A stretch of DNA of 64,000 nt from Albifimbria verrucaria (taxonomy: Eukaryota; Ascomycota; Sordariomycetes; Hypocreales; Stachybotryaceae): positions 1,178,001 through 1,242,000 of the forward strand of contig JAHREC010000013.1 of NCBI GenBank assembly GCA_020081605.1, written 5' to 3'. The position numbers and the translations under genes were made by a program. Below, one piece after another: positions 11,958-24,535 of the stretch. The notes under the pieces are model-generated. The model was not told the origin of the DNA. It did not search any database and saw nothing but the letters and a program-made list of their open reading frames with translations. How positions within the stretch are numbered: the first letter of the stretch is position 1; each line of letters opens with the position of its first letter.

Positions 11958-12846
11958 GCAAACCGTCATTTTGAATAGTTTGTGGCCTCTGCATGACGCA
12001 CATGATAGAGCTGCTTGAGCCCTTCTGCGTTTATGTACGATAACCCAGGTCTAGGGAGGGACCAGGTAGCTGAGGCGGGTACGGAACTGCTAGACTAAAT
12101 GGAAATCCGGAGGGGACGGCGGTCCTGTTTGTTTGCGACCAGGCACCATTTTGGGATTCTGGTACGGGCGCGTTAAGGGCGTTTGGGGAAGAGGGTGATG
12201 CACAATGTAGCAATCATTATGGTAAAATATTTAAAATATTCTTAAACCTCCAGCTCCTGGGTGCCCTGATCCAACGAGATCAACACGGAGGAGTCATAAG
12301 ATGGCTCTATGGTCTTTAGGTAGGTATCTTAGTACTTACCTACTAGGTACCTACTTAGGTACTATGTATACCTTGGAGACTTCAGGGTTCTACTGCGTAA
12401 TGTCTGGGCGTCGCGCTGCTGATGGTGGGTTATTCATCCAGGGGCTTCCTTTCCTCAATAAGGCTTTCCACGGTGTCGACTCAGCCGGCCAATCAGAGAA
12501 AGCCAGCCGGTACTTTAGCCAACCACAAGCCTCCCATCCTCACTCAGCCTTGGACCTGCAGCAGCAAGTACCTAGTTAAAGGTACCTACCTACTTACATA
12601 CTGGTGCTACCTCCAAGATATCGATTAACACAATCGGCTTCAGACGATCCAAGCTCTGACATTGGGGAGGAGACACGTTGCTCATGCTGGTCTTGACCAC
12701 CCTCCTTCTTTTATCCTCCTCCCGAATTGTTCGTGCAACCTCCCCAGTAACCCCCGTCTCCGAACTATCCTCTAACCGTGCTTTTGTTCAACTTGCAGCG
12801 AGGCTAACTCGGACACTCTGTCCTCGATCCCACAGCGACACAAAGA
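11958..12846. other. Intergenic region with TAGG/CCTA repeats
   Basis: About 890 bases between ANP1 and the ARF-GEF gene. It includes TAGGTA/TACCTA clusters at 12316-12360 and 12575-12600 and a pyrimidine-rich stretch just before the downstream ATG (12700-12845), likely the promoter and leader of the GEF gene. No coding sequence supported; the open frames here consist partly of the simple repeat. Confidence 0.55.
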
Positions 12847-15800
12847 ATGAGTCGCGATGCCCAGGTTTCCAGCGCAATGGAGCCGTCACTCCAACAGGAA
12901 CCTATGACGCCCACGGCGGCTCAAGCCGACGCTCCGAGAATGCAGTATCGAAGCCGACCCGTCTCCGTCGCTGTCGACCCTGTGTCGCTAGTCATCTCCG
13001 AATGCATATCCATCACATCTGCAATCCAAAAGCATGCTCGCTCACCGCACTCATCCGTTTCTGCTATCCTAGGTGGCAATCCCAACCCTGTGCACCTGGG
13101 ACCCCGAGCCCTGGCCTGAGAACACGAAGCAAGAGCCCTGCGGAGAGCACTGGTGAGGACAGTGCTCAGGATGCCGTCACCAATCGTTGGGGTTTACGAG
13201 GCCAGAAAGGCAAAAGCATGCAAGACAATCCTATGATATCAGGCTTTGGGAAGCTGAGGCATGAGCTTGCTGGTATAAAGGGTATGCAGAAATGGCCAAT
13301 GTCTATCCTGATGAATACACTTTGCTGACGCTTTGTTGAGCAGATATCCACTCCGTCGATGCGCTCCTCCTCCTCACACCCTTTCTCCAGATAATCCAGG
13401 CCAAAGGCACGGCCGCACCTATAACTATTCTTGCGTTGGGCGCCCTGAGGAAGTTCTTGGCGTACGGCTTCATCAGCCCCGAGTCGCCGCGTTTCGCACT
13501 GGCTATGCAGTCCCTCTCTGCAGCCGTCACGCATTGCCAATTCGATGTGAGCGACTCAGCCCAAGGTGAGGTCGTACTCCTCATGATTCTGCACCTTATG
13601 GAGGACATGATGTCAGGGCCGGGTGGTGACATCCTCAGCGACGAGAGCGTCTGTGATATGATGGGCCGCGGCCTTGCCATCTGTTCTCAGCCGCGCTTCT
13701 CACCCGTCCTCCGGCGAACTGCTGAGGCTGCGATGGTCAGAATGTGCCAGATTATTTTCGAGGACGTCAAACATCTGGAGGTTGAAGCGGGTGATGACGC
13801 AGAAGCCCTGGATCAACAGGTTCAGGAGGATATGGACAATGTTAGGATGGAGCCTGCCGTTGCTGATCCAACCACCCTGATTGTCGCGAATGCAGTTGAG
13901 GCAGACGGGCCAAGTGATACCGAGACAGCCCCAGCTACCGAGGCTGCGGGCCAAGAGGATGTCACTCAAACTGAGACTGCCGAAGGCGTGCCGAGCGAAC
14001 ATAGCGAGGAAACCGAGTCGTTAGACCTCCGTCCGTATTCTCTACCTTCTGTACGGGAGCTCTTTCGGGTTCTGGTTAACTTTCTAGACCCGGCTGATCG
14101 CCAGCACACCGACACGATGCGTGTAATGGCTTTGCGGATTATTCACGTCGCTTTCGAGGTTTCCGGGCCCTTCATCGCTCGTCACCCTGCACTCGCGGCA
14201 ATTGCAGAGGATCGTCTTTGTTTCTATCTTTTCCAACTTGTTCGATCCGACAACATGGCTATCCTTCAAGAGTCTCTGATTGTAGCTGGAACTTTACTTG
14301 CTACCTGCCGCGGAGTCCTGAAGTTACAGCAGGAACTATTCCTATCATACCTGGTTGCCTGCTTACATCCCAATGTAGAGATACCTCGCGAGCCTGGCAT
14401 AGACCCTTCTCTTTACGCTGGAATCCCACAAACACCAAAACTGGTCAAGCCTCCGCCACCATCACAACCAGGCAGCGGACGTTCAACCCCAGTTCCTGTC
14501 AAGGATCGTCAAAAGCTTGGGCTAGAGGGGGTACCCGTAAACCCGACGCTCGCCAAGCCATGGTAGAAAGCATTGGCGTGCTCTCAAGAATGCCAACTTT
14601 CGTTGCTGAACTCTTTGTCAACTACGACTGCGATGAAAATCGTGCAGATCTGTGCGAAGATATGATCGGACTCTTGTCTCGCAATGCACTACCGGACTCT
14701 GCCACGTGGAGCACAACCAGCGTACCTCCTCTATGCCTCGATGCCTTGCTGCGGTTCATCCAGTTTGTCGCCGAGCGGCTGGATGAAGACCCGGTCACTG
14801 AGGGATACCCAGACCCCGCTGAGCTTAGGGAACGACGGCGACAGAAGAGGATAATTATTGCTGGAGCTAATAAATTTAACGAGAAGCCGAAAGGAGGGTT
14901 GGCTTACCTGGAGGCTCAGGGCATTATCAAGGACGCTCGTGATCCTGTCCAAGTAGCTAACTTCTTGAAAGGGACATCGCGAGTCTCCAAATCCGTCATG
15001 GGAGATTTCTTGTCCAAGAAGGGCAACGAGCAAATCCTGGAAGCGTTCATGGATCAATTTGATTTCACGGGCAAACGTGTTGACGATGCCTTGAGGATGA
15101 TGCTCGAAACCTTCAGATTGCCAGGAGAGGCGCCGCTGATTGCGACTATAGTGGAGTCGTTTTCAGCGAAGTATTGCTCCGGCGATGCTTCTAAAGATGT
15201 GGCTAACAAAGACGCTGTTTTCATTCTCACCTACGCTATCATTTTGCTCAACACCGACCAACACAACCCCAATGTCAAGTCGATGAAACGCATGACATTT
15301 GAAGACTTTTCAAGGAATCTTCGGGGACAAAATAACGGTGAAAATTTTGCCCCAGAGTATCTCAAGGAGATATACGAATCCATCAAGACAAACGAGATCA
15401 TTCTTCCCGACGAGCATGATAACAAGCATGCCTTTGACTACGCATGGCGGGAGTTGCTTATTAAGACAGAAACAGCCGGTCCCTTGGTCGTATGTGACAC
15501 TAATATCTATGATGCAGACATGTTTGCTACAACATGGAAGCCCATCGTGTCGACTCTGTCGTACGTCTTCATGTCTGCTACAGACGATGCTGTTTTTGCT
15601 AGGATTGTCACTGGGTTTGACGAGTGTGCGCGAATTGCGGCCAAATACGGCAATACCGAAGCTCTCGATCAAATTGTCTACTGTCTTAGCCGTATGACAA
15701 CGCTCGACACAGACCAGCCATTTAATACATCCCTTAATACCGAGGTTCAGGCAGGAGACAGCAGCGTTATGGTTAGCGAACTTGCTGTCAAGCTGGGCAG

Positions 15801-17975
15801 AAATTTCCGGGCCCAACTTGCAACACTTGTCCTTTTCCGCGTCGTCACTGGCAATGAAGCTCAAATAAATAAGAGTTGGAAACATGTATGTGATTCTCTG
15901 ACAAGCACGGCAGAATATTCAGCTGACATGCGTATGTGTTTAGGTAATTCGGATTTGGCTCAATCTTTTTGTCAACTCATTGATTCCTTCCTACTCAGCC
16001 ACTCATTTGGCAACCGTACCTGCGCCGACCATACCTCTGCAGAGCCCTTCACAAGTTATCGACCGGGGAGCAAGGACAACAGATACTGGCTTTTTCTCCG
16101 CCTTTACCTCCTACATCTCAAGCTATGCAGCAGATGATCCTCCAGAGCCATCGGACGAGGAGTTGGAGAGCACTCTATGTACTATTGATTGTGTCAACTC
16201 CTGTAAAATGGAGGATGTGTTCACCAATATTGCGTAAGTCGAGACTGGCCGAGCCCCGGTTCTTTCACGTTCACTGACATCATACAGCAAGCTCGAAGCG
16301 TCTGCCCTTACAAGCCTTATTGAGGGCCTTTTGGATCAGATCCCGGAAGATGACCAAGCTGCTGTTATTAGTGTAAAGCAGGACGGCATCCCTACGTCTC
16401 CGGCTAACGGGCTGAAATCTGCCGACATGCTACCAAAATATGATCCAGCTGTCGTCTATATCCTCGAGTTGTGTACTCAGCTGGTCGTTAGGGATGACGA
16501 TGCAGTCGCAAACCTTGGCAAGCAAGTATTTGACACATTACAAAGTATTCTCCGTGATCCAACTCGTTGGCACGCAATCACTGTCTCGAGAGCTACATTC
16601 TATGCTCTCATCATACTGAAGGCTAGTTATGTAAGTTGTCAATCGAAATCAGCCGCAGCCAATGCTCATCATCAGGAAAAGGATCATGATTTTGCCAACG
16701 TGCCCTATCTTCTGCACAGCATTTCAAGTCTTCCTCAGGATATCCTCGTTCGGGGTTCGGACCTTGTGCTCGATGCTCTCGCCAACTGCATAGCAGAGCC
16801 AGGACCACTGAGGAGCGAAATGATGACTTCTCCCGATTTCTGGGCTACTCTACGCATTCTGATGAGAAATGCGGACTCCGTAGCTAGGGTCTTTGTCATC
16901 CTAGAGAAGGGCACCACAGGGTCCCCACCAGCAATAATGGCTGACAACTACGAGGTTGCTGTGTCTCTGCTGAATGATTTCGCCTCAGCAGCAGGATCGC
17001 CAAACTCCCCGATTCGAAACAAGACCTTGGTCCGCGCAGAGTTGAGCAGCAGAAGAAAGACAGCAAAGTGTAAGCACAAGGAGAAGTATTCGTGGTTGAG
17101 AATGAATATGCTAATGTTGTGTGCCAGTAACAAGGATGCAGTCGAAAGAGGCTGTAAAGCTGTAAACATGTTGCAGAATATGACATTACGGATTCCGCAG
17201 CTCATGCAACAATCGCATCTCGAAAGCAGCGAAGGTATGAAGACGGACGGTCATGGTTCTTGTTTGTGAGGGATTCGCTGATATTTCATAGCTTGGTCCG
17301 CTTACTGGCTACCAATCTTCCAAGCACTTATTACGCAATGCACCAACCCTTGCCGGGAAGTACGGCAGCTTGCATTCTCTGCTCTTCAACGGTCCTTGTT
17401 GTCACCAGAACTTACGTGTAGCGACCCCAAGGAATGGACAGCCATTTTTGGCAAAGTGCTTTTCCCTCTCATCCTCCGACTGCTTAAGCCGGAGGTGTTT
17501 TCTACCGATCGCGATGGCATGAGCGAGATGCGCGTACAGTCATCATCGTTGCTCTGCAAAGTCTTTTGCAATACCTCGTGCTCTTGTCTGAATGGGAGGG
17601 AATGCTTGATCTATGGATCAAGATTGTTGATATCATGGATCGCTTGATCAACAGTGGACAAGGAGATAGCCTGGTAAGTTCTGCATGCCTAGGAACAGGG
17701 TCGATGAAGGCGAATTTGTAGCTGACACGGCGCAGGAGGAAGCAGTTCGGGAAAACTTGAAGAATGTTCTTCTGTTCATGGCAAGCAGTGGGTATTTGGT
17801 CCCTCCCAAGCAGGATGCCAGCAAGGAAGAGTTGTGGACGGAGACATGGAAGCGAATAGACCGGTTTTTGCCAGACCTGCGAAGTGAGTTGGGGCTTGAA
17901 GACCTTGGAGCGGAGCCGCCCACAGAGGAAAAGGCAGGTAATGACGGCGAGAGCGAGGTTAATAAGGCGGCATAA
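12847..17975 (+). CDS. GEA1: Sec7-domain ARF guanine nucleotide exchange factor (Gea/GBF1 type)
   Basis: Large ARF-GEF of the early Golgi, activating Arf1 for COPI vesicle formation. Exons: 12847-13281, 13344-15885, 15944-16233, 16288-16630, 16676-17067, 17128-17234, 17292-17673, 17736-17975; seven short introns. N-terminal DCB/HUS regions precede the Sec7 domain (about 14875-15440), which holds FNEKPKGGLAYLEAQG, the catalytic glutamate in FRLPGEA, and LLNTDQHNPNVK. The C-terminal HDS region includes NPCREVRQLAFSALQR and ELTCSDPKEWTAIFGKVLFP, typical of Gea1/2. Three frame breaks fit single missing bases at 13098-13105 (GGGACCCC), 14527-14531 (GGGGG) and 17564-17567 (TTTT). The introns at 16631 and 17068 are multiples of three with no stop, so reading through them would also stay open. 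Yeast has two paralogues; the symbol is approximate. Confidence 0.92.
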
Positions 17976-18476
17976 AATGAGAGGGCAGGAATGCGAAGGC
18001 AGCGAGAGGCTATTCGCATTAGAGCCATTGCGAATTGTTCACGTAGCGTGTATATTGGACTATCAGGTTACTTGTCTGAACAGACGCAACGAACCAAGCC
18101 AGCGTCTCTAAGAGGCGACATAGTGGGCGAGGGAAACCACATATAAGTGGGAACAAGTAACATCAGAGCGTCTGGCAACCCAACTCAGTGATCGATTATA
18201 GATGCAAAACCATATAATGTTCTTTTAATTGAAATCCTTGTCCTTTTCCAGTCAGCTCCTGGAGTTGATGGGGGGTTTGGCACGTGGGGCAATCGGTCCA
18301 CGGTCCTTGTTAGGAAGGGAAAGGCATCCGCTTAGAACCCACCTTACATCATTGTCTTGGCCGCGACACGGTTCCTACGACACCTCGTTCCACTAGCCAA
18401 CCACGAACACCAAAACGAACCCGGAGCTTTAGGATGGTTCGGGCGGGTTACACGACCTTGCCCCGGCTTCTGGACC

Positions 18477-21400
18477 ATGTCTGACCCTTCGGTCACCGAG
18501 GCCGGTGGCCCAAACCATGACGAAAGAGCTTCGTTGGCAGCCTCCAAGGACGACGAGCCACCCTTTCCGCTGCTCCAAGATAACGAGGCTGCCGCAGCAC
18601 TCGCGTCAGATGCTTTCGGCCCTGCCGCGAGATCTGCCGACGATGACAATGACAATGAGCCTGCAGTTGCCAGGCCATTCGTCCGGACTCTTAGCCCCGA
18701 CTCATCGGCTCGAGCACCATCCATGGCTGTCACCGCGCCCCCGCTCACAACAACAACAATAACAACAAGGACGACAAGTTCACCGACCGCCTCGTCTACA
18801 AGATGCACAGGTTTAGCCTGTACGAGACTGCATCCCGGTACTACATAGTCGGTGTGGATGTCAGCGAAAAGCGCTACCGCATCCTCAAGATCGACAGAAC
18901 CAGTGATGGTGCCGAGCTGAACATGACCGATGACAAGATTGTCTACAGCCTCAAAGAGATGAATCAGCTGCTCGATACCATAGACGATGGGAACCGTGGA
19001 ACAGGAGGAATAAAGCTGAGGTGCACCACCTGGGGTCTTCTCGGCTTCATCAAATTTACTGGTCCATATTATATGCTCCTTATCAACAAGAAGAGCACCG
19101 TTGCCATGGTCGGGGGTCACTACATATATCAGATTGAAGGCACCGAACTGATCCCTCTGACCCCGGGAAAGACAAAGACGGATCCGCGCAATACTGAGGA
19201 GCAGAGGTTTCTAACCATCCTGAGCAACCTCGACCTGACCAAGTCATTCTACTACAGCTATTCCTACGATGTCACGCGGACGCTGCAGCATAATATTGCT
19301 AGAGAACGAAGCGCCCTAGCCAAAGGCATTTTGCCCTCGTCTAGCGAGGATTTTAATTCCATGTTTGTTTGGAATGATTATCTTCTGCAGCCCGCTACCA
19401 AGGCTTTGCGTGACCCTTACGACTGGTGTTGTCCCATCATCCACGGTTACATCGATCAAGCGGGTATAACCCTCATCTCCTTTAAGTCCGGCATGGGCGC
19501 GCGGATGCTGACAGTAGTGCGCAGCCCTCTCAATATATGGTCGAACAGCTCATATCACCGTCATCGCCAGGCGATCTCGTTACTTCGCTGGTGCTCGCTT
19601 TCTGAAACGAGGAGCAAATGACCTGGTGCGTATTCTACAAGGGCTCTTATTTCCTCTCAGGTCATATGTATTGGATACTAACATTACTGTTGTTTGTAAG
19701 GGCTATGTCGCAAATGATGTCGAGACGGAGCAGATTGTCTCTGAATCATTAACGACATCGTTCCATGCACCAGGCCCTGAACTATTCTGCAACCCCCATT
19801 ATACCTCCTATGTACAGCATCGCGGAAGTATCCCGCTGTACTGGACACAAGACAGCACTGGTGTTACACCAAAGCCGCCTATTGAGCTAAACCTCATAGA
19901 CCCTTTCTATGTAGCTGCGGCGTTACACTTCGATAACCTTTTCGAGCGATATGGTGCCCCCATATATGTTGTTAATCTGATCAAGGCAAAAGAGCGTCAG
20001 CCGAGAGAGTCAAAACTGCTTGAAGAGTATACTCATGCAATTGATTATTTAAACCAATTTCTCCCTCAGAGAAAAAGATCATTCATAAAGCCTGGGATAT
20101 GAGCAGGGCATCAAAAATCCGAGGTGGAGATGTGATCGGGAATCTGGAGCTGATTGCGGAATCGGTCCTTTCAACAACTGGTTTCTTTCAGAATGGCGAC
20201 GGCATTACAAGCCCAATGACGGCTCAGAATGGTGTTGCTCGCACCAATTGTATCGATTGTTTAGATCGTACGAATGCAGCTCAATTTGTTATCGGTAAGC
20301 GTGCACTCGGCCATCAACTCCATGCTCTCGGCATTCTGGAGAATACTACAGTTGAGTACGATACCGACGCCGTCAATCTGTTCACGCACATGTGGCATGA
20401 CCATGGTGACACCATAGCCGTCCAGTATGGCGGTTCTCAGCTCGTCAATACCATGGAAACATACCGGAAAATAAATCAATGGACCAGTCATTCTCGTGAC
20501 ATGATTGAGAGTTTTAAGCGATACTACAACAACTCTTTTCTAGATAGCCAACGGCAAGAGGCGTATAACCTCTTTCTTGGGAACTACATTTTTGCTCACG
20601 GCCAGCCCATGCTCTGGGATCTCGCGACGGATTACTATCTCCATCACGTCAACCCCAGGCACTGGTCTATCAGTCACAAGAGAAACTACATTAACTGGTA
20701 CACGCCTGCCTTCTTGGAGAAACGACAAATCCCTCCTTTTGTGCCTCTCCGGGAACCATTTCGGTCATGCTCCGTAGAGTTCTTCGACGACTACTGGTTG
20801 GAGTATTACCGACCTAGCACATTATCCTCATTTCCTAAGATGTTTGCGTACAAGATGAATTCTACCATTAAGTATATACCTCTTAAATCAACACAGGACG
20901 GCCGGTATGATTTGAGCCCTTTCCGTGTGCGCACAGATGGGGACATGGACGCAGAGAAGAAGAAGGCCAAGAAAGAAGTACCACTTGCTCCGGCTGCACC
21001 GTCGCAACCAGGACTGGTAGCAGAGGATTCAGCATCGGCATCCTCTGGTGGTACATCAGCCCGTGGAATATCCCTCCAGCGTTGGCTCCAGCCACAACAT
21101 CCTAAGCTTCAAGACGGACCCCGCGACACGAAGGACATTCATCCACAAACTCTCACTCCCCATCGCACCCTCTTACTCCTCCCGTACTGCCAGCAAACTC
21201 CGCAATGGCCGCTGCTCTTGTTGCAGATGCTGCATTAAACTCCGCCAAACCGAAGCCTACAGAACTTGAGAAATCAAAGGCTGCACAATGGACATTTACT
21301 AAGGCTGTTCATGAGTCTCTCAACCCGTCGGTTAAGGACCAGGAAGCACTCGATTACGAGCAATATATACGCCATCCACAGAATCTTCCACTGGTGGTAT

Positions 21401-21641
21401 CGAGCGACACCCCAGTAGACATTGATTCATCTGAATATCAAGACTATGTCAGCGGTACATGGCAAAATGAAGGGCTTTTAGTGACAGGCACCGAAGAAGA
21501 AATCGATGTTTATGCCGAGTTGTTGAAGGTTGGGGAAAACCCCTTACCGTGACAGAGGAGGATGCTCCGAAGAAAAGATACAAGGCCTATAGGAAGTGGT
21601 TACGTGGCAAATCTTTCTTCAAGCAGCAGCCAATTGACTAG
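18477..21641 (+). CDS. FIG4: Polyphosphoinositide phosphatase Fig4 (Sac1 domain)
   Basis: Fig4 acts on PI(3,5)P2 at the vacuolar membrane, in a complex with Fab1 and Vac14. Exons 18477-19463, 19525-19625 and 19701-21641; introns of 61 and 75 bases. After a low-complexity N-terminus with a poly-Asn tract comes [17 protein letters not shown], the Sac N-lobe with [17 protein letters not shown], then [18 protein letters not shown] and [12 protein letters not shown]. The catalytic P-loop is CIDCLDRT (Cys-x5-Arg-Thr) at about 20251-20275. The C-terminal tail is Pro/Ala-rich and ends at a tag stop at 21639-21641. Four frame breaks fit one missing base each at 18738-18742 (CCCCC), 20072-20076 (AAAAA), somewhere in 21100-21200 (perhaps CCCC at 21119-21122) and 21540-21543 (CCCC). 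The stop lies 18 bases from that of the opposing TTI2 gene. Confidence 0.92.
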
Positions 21642-21659
21642 TGTCTCCTGTCACTCATT

Positions 21660-23563
21660 CTATTGTCTCCTACAGTCCGTGGCGTCGGTGTGCTGGCCAT
21701 TAAATAAAGGGAAGAGAGTAGCAAGTCGACCTTCCCGCTTGATGACTTCAGCCATTTTCCGAAGAGGATCCATGTTCTGCTGCAACCAAATCTCTTGCAA
21801 AGTAGCGGCCGCTAATGTCAACCGTTGTTCCAGCAGATCTGTTTCATGATTCCATGCTTGTAGGCTCGATTTTGACTCTTGAAGATGAAGCCAGCAAGTT
21901 GTGATGCTTTGCAGGATTTGTTCAGTGTGTACTTGAGCAGATATCCTTGGCCAGCAACTGGCCAGTGTAGCATTTAAGGCGTTCGTGGTTGTCAACAAAA
22001 CCGGTGGATATGCCAGGGCGAAAGGATCCAGCATGATGGATGAGAAGACCGTGAGAAGGCTCTGCGCATATCTTGTTAGATACTAGAATTGATGCCAGCC
22101 GAGGAGCTGCCCACTGTACCTGGAGATGCTTGATGGCGAATAGACCTAAATGCTGCACAGTAGTTGCAGCAAACTCCATGAGCACCTCAACGACACGAGG
22201 GCTTTGAGGGGCATGGTGGTAGCCTACAACTATTCCTTGCCTGAGGATTTTGTCTAGGGCTTGTCTCGCTTTTATTTGCTGGTTCTCAGGAATTGTCCGG
22301 GCAAGAAGAAGTAGAGCCTTATACGCAGGACGCAATAATGCTACAGAGTCCGCTTCAGGGGTAAGATTGGGCAGGAACATCAAGGTAGGAAAAATGGCAT
22401 TTTCGATGATGTTCCGCATGCCCGTTGACTCCAGCATACGATGTGAGGTCTTATTGAGAAAGACACACATGATTTCCAATCCTTTCTGCCGTATCGTACT
22501 CTCGTTATCCTCAACCAAGGTTAGTAGGGGTGGTGTGAAGAGTGGCCAGTGTGAGGAAATTAAGGTCTCCTGTTCCAACTTGAAGTCAGCCCTGAGATTC
22601 GGTCCAACAAGCCACATTCAAACTGACCGAAGAGTTGTTGACAGTCCAGTAGAGACGCGATATCACTGTAAATACATTTTCGCTGTCTTTCCAGGATGGT
22701 GATTGAGTGACAGACCGTTCGCTGTCCGCTCCATCCAAGAAAAAGAGGGCCGGCCGGAGGCAGTGACCCTGGTTGAAGATTTGGAGAACACAGAGCGAAA
22801 ATACTGTTGCAACAATGATTCGATGATGAACTTATCCAAGTTATCGTCCGGTAGGCGTGCTTGCAGCAGATTAGCTGTCATGGACGCGGCCTTGGGAGTG
22901 GTCCAAGGATCTGAAGCGTTAGTGTATGTGACAATAGCGAGAAGGGCTGTTTCGTTGAGCTGGCAGGCCGGGCCAGGCATATTTGTGGAGAGCCAACCCA
23001 GGCTTGCAAGACCAGCCTCCGCGATGAGACTTTGAAGTCGAGTTTCTTCACCATTATGTTAGGGGATTTGCCTGAGCATTGGGTGGTTGGAGATGACAGG
23101 CATACCATTCTCGGGTGGCAGAGACAAGAGATCTCCAGCTATCACATCCATAAGTTCCTGGCCCTTAGTTTCCTTGTTCTCTCGAATGTCCTCAGCATGC
23201 GTATGAGCAAAGGAAAAAGTTGCCAATGCTGCCTCGTGCCGTTTCTGAGGATGGAAGCTGTTAGCCTTGCTGCGATGCCTCTCCGTATAATTAAAACACA
23301 AAGAGGCTTATGAGCGGTGGAAACAGCCGTGGAAATTGTGGCTTACTCCCTGATTCGCAGCGTGTTACAAACCTTTGCATCAGTAGCATTTTGGATTAGG
23401 TTGATAATCTCGTTGATGGTATTGTTCGGTTGTTGGGCTGTGAAATCCCATTCAGCACCGGAGTCAGTGTTTTCCGTGTATGGAATTCAGAAATCCAGGG
23501 CTTACATGTGATGTATGTTCGAAGATTTTCCTCATTCTCCTCACTTAGAGAATATTCTGTCAT
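21660..23563 (-). CDS. TTI2: Tti2-family protein (TTT complex, ARM-repeat)
   Basis: Tti2 joins Tel2 and Tti1 in the TTT co-chaperone complex that matures PI3K-like kinases (Tor, Tel1, Mec1). Six exons: 23563-23506, 23437-23373, 23244-23106, 23045-22667, 22591-22120, 22061-21660, with introns of 58-128 bases, each with GT-AG ends and compatible phase; no frame break. The protein (about 500 residues) is all alpha-helical in character. Family-like stretches are LTLVEDNESTIRQKGLEIM, LRQGIVVGYHHA, VVEVLMEF and the C-terminal LDPFALAYPPVLLTT followed by NATLASCWPRI. I assign it to the Tti2 (formerly DUF2454) family from these stretches and length; remaining doubt is moderate because the family is fast evolving. 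Confidence 0.75.
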
Positions 23564-24535
23564 TTTGAAGCAACCGCTCCGAAATACAAGGGGTTGACAC
23601 CTCGTAGATGCAGAAGCGTCAATCTCCGGTGTGACTATATCAAAACGAATAAGCCTTGTCCTTTGCAGTCCATCAAGAAACTTGTTGCTCCACCAACATC
23701 ATAAGAACATTTAACGCTTTGCAAGTTGAGCACCTCGCGTAGGCAGAAGGAGAAGAGCAAGGCCAAGGCACGTAGCCGTAAAGGTAAGCATATGTCGACA
23801 TGCTGACTAATAAATTTGCACTGAACATCATAAAAGGTCAAAGTATATGTATTTCGAGATAAATTAAAACCATTTACGAATCATGTAATAATTATATTGT
23901 TTGATCCGTATTTATTCTTTATAATTTGCTTTTCTATGTTTGGTCCCTCCCCTCCCTTCACTTGCTCTCCCCATCCTGCAACGGCGTTCAACCTAGTGAC
24001 AAAGCATGGTACGCTTAAGTCAAAGGAGGTTCTGAGTAGGCTATATGCATCGTGAGCATGATACACCACCATTATTTCAATCAGCCTAACGGACGCTGCA
24101 GGCTGCACTCACTAATTCATGTATAGTATGCGATGAACGATGTGATCAAGCAAGGAGAGAGACGATAAGGACTCTTCTTCGTTACATCATAGGCTGCACC
24201 TTCCATCTGCTCATGCCTCTCAGCTGGGCTTCACACATACAGAATACGCATGAAGGGTCAAGTCAAGAAGCTGCTCTTATATGACTACGGATCAACTGTA
24301 GTCATTACCCTTGTCGGCACCCTTGTTCCTCTGACTGGATACGTTCGTATAATAAGTTCCAGTCACAAGCAAACGAGTATGACTGAAACAGCCTCGAGTC
24401 AATGGCAGTACTGGAACAAGCTTCCATGCCGAGAAGTAGTGTTTGCGATCCTATCTGGCTGTTTGAGGCCATTACCATCCATGGAAGACAAAGCACGGGC
24501 AAACATAGTTCTGGTGCTTCCTGCATGAGTTGGGA
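23564..24535. other. Intergenic region without recognised gene
   Basis: About 970 bases between the 5' end of TTI2 and the 3' end of CCA1, both minus-strand. Part of it (23780-23960) is A+T-rich. I see no tRNA, repeat cluster or credible coding sequence; it probably contains the TTI2 promoter. Confidence 0.5.

Noticed and set aside
11255..12018. Long open frames opposite and out of phase with the ANP1 C-terminus
   Set aside because: Shadows of the Glu/Lys/Gln coiled-coil coding sequence; Ser/Cys/Leu-rich or Arg/Ser-rich composition is typical of such mirror frames.
12301..12579. Open frame of 92 codons
   Set aside because: Built largely from the TAGG/CCTA simple repeat and without any recognisable motif.
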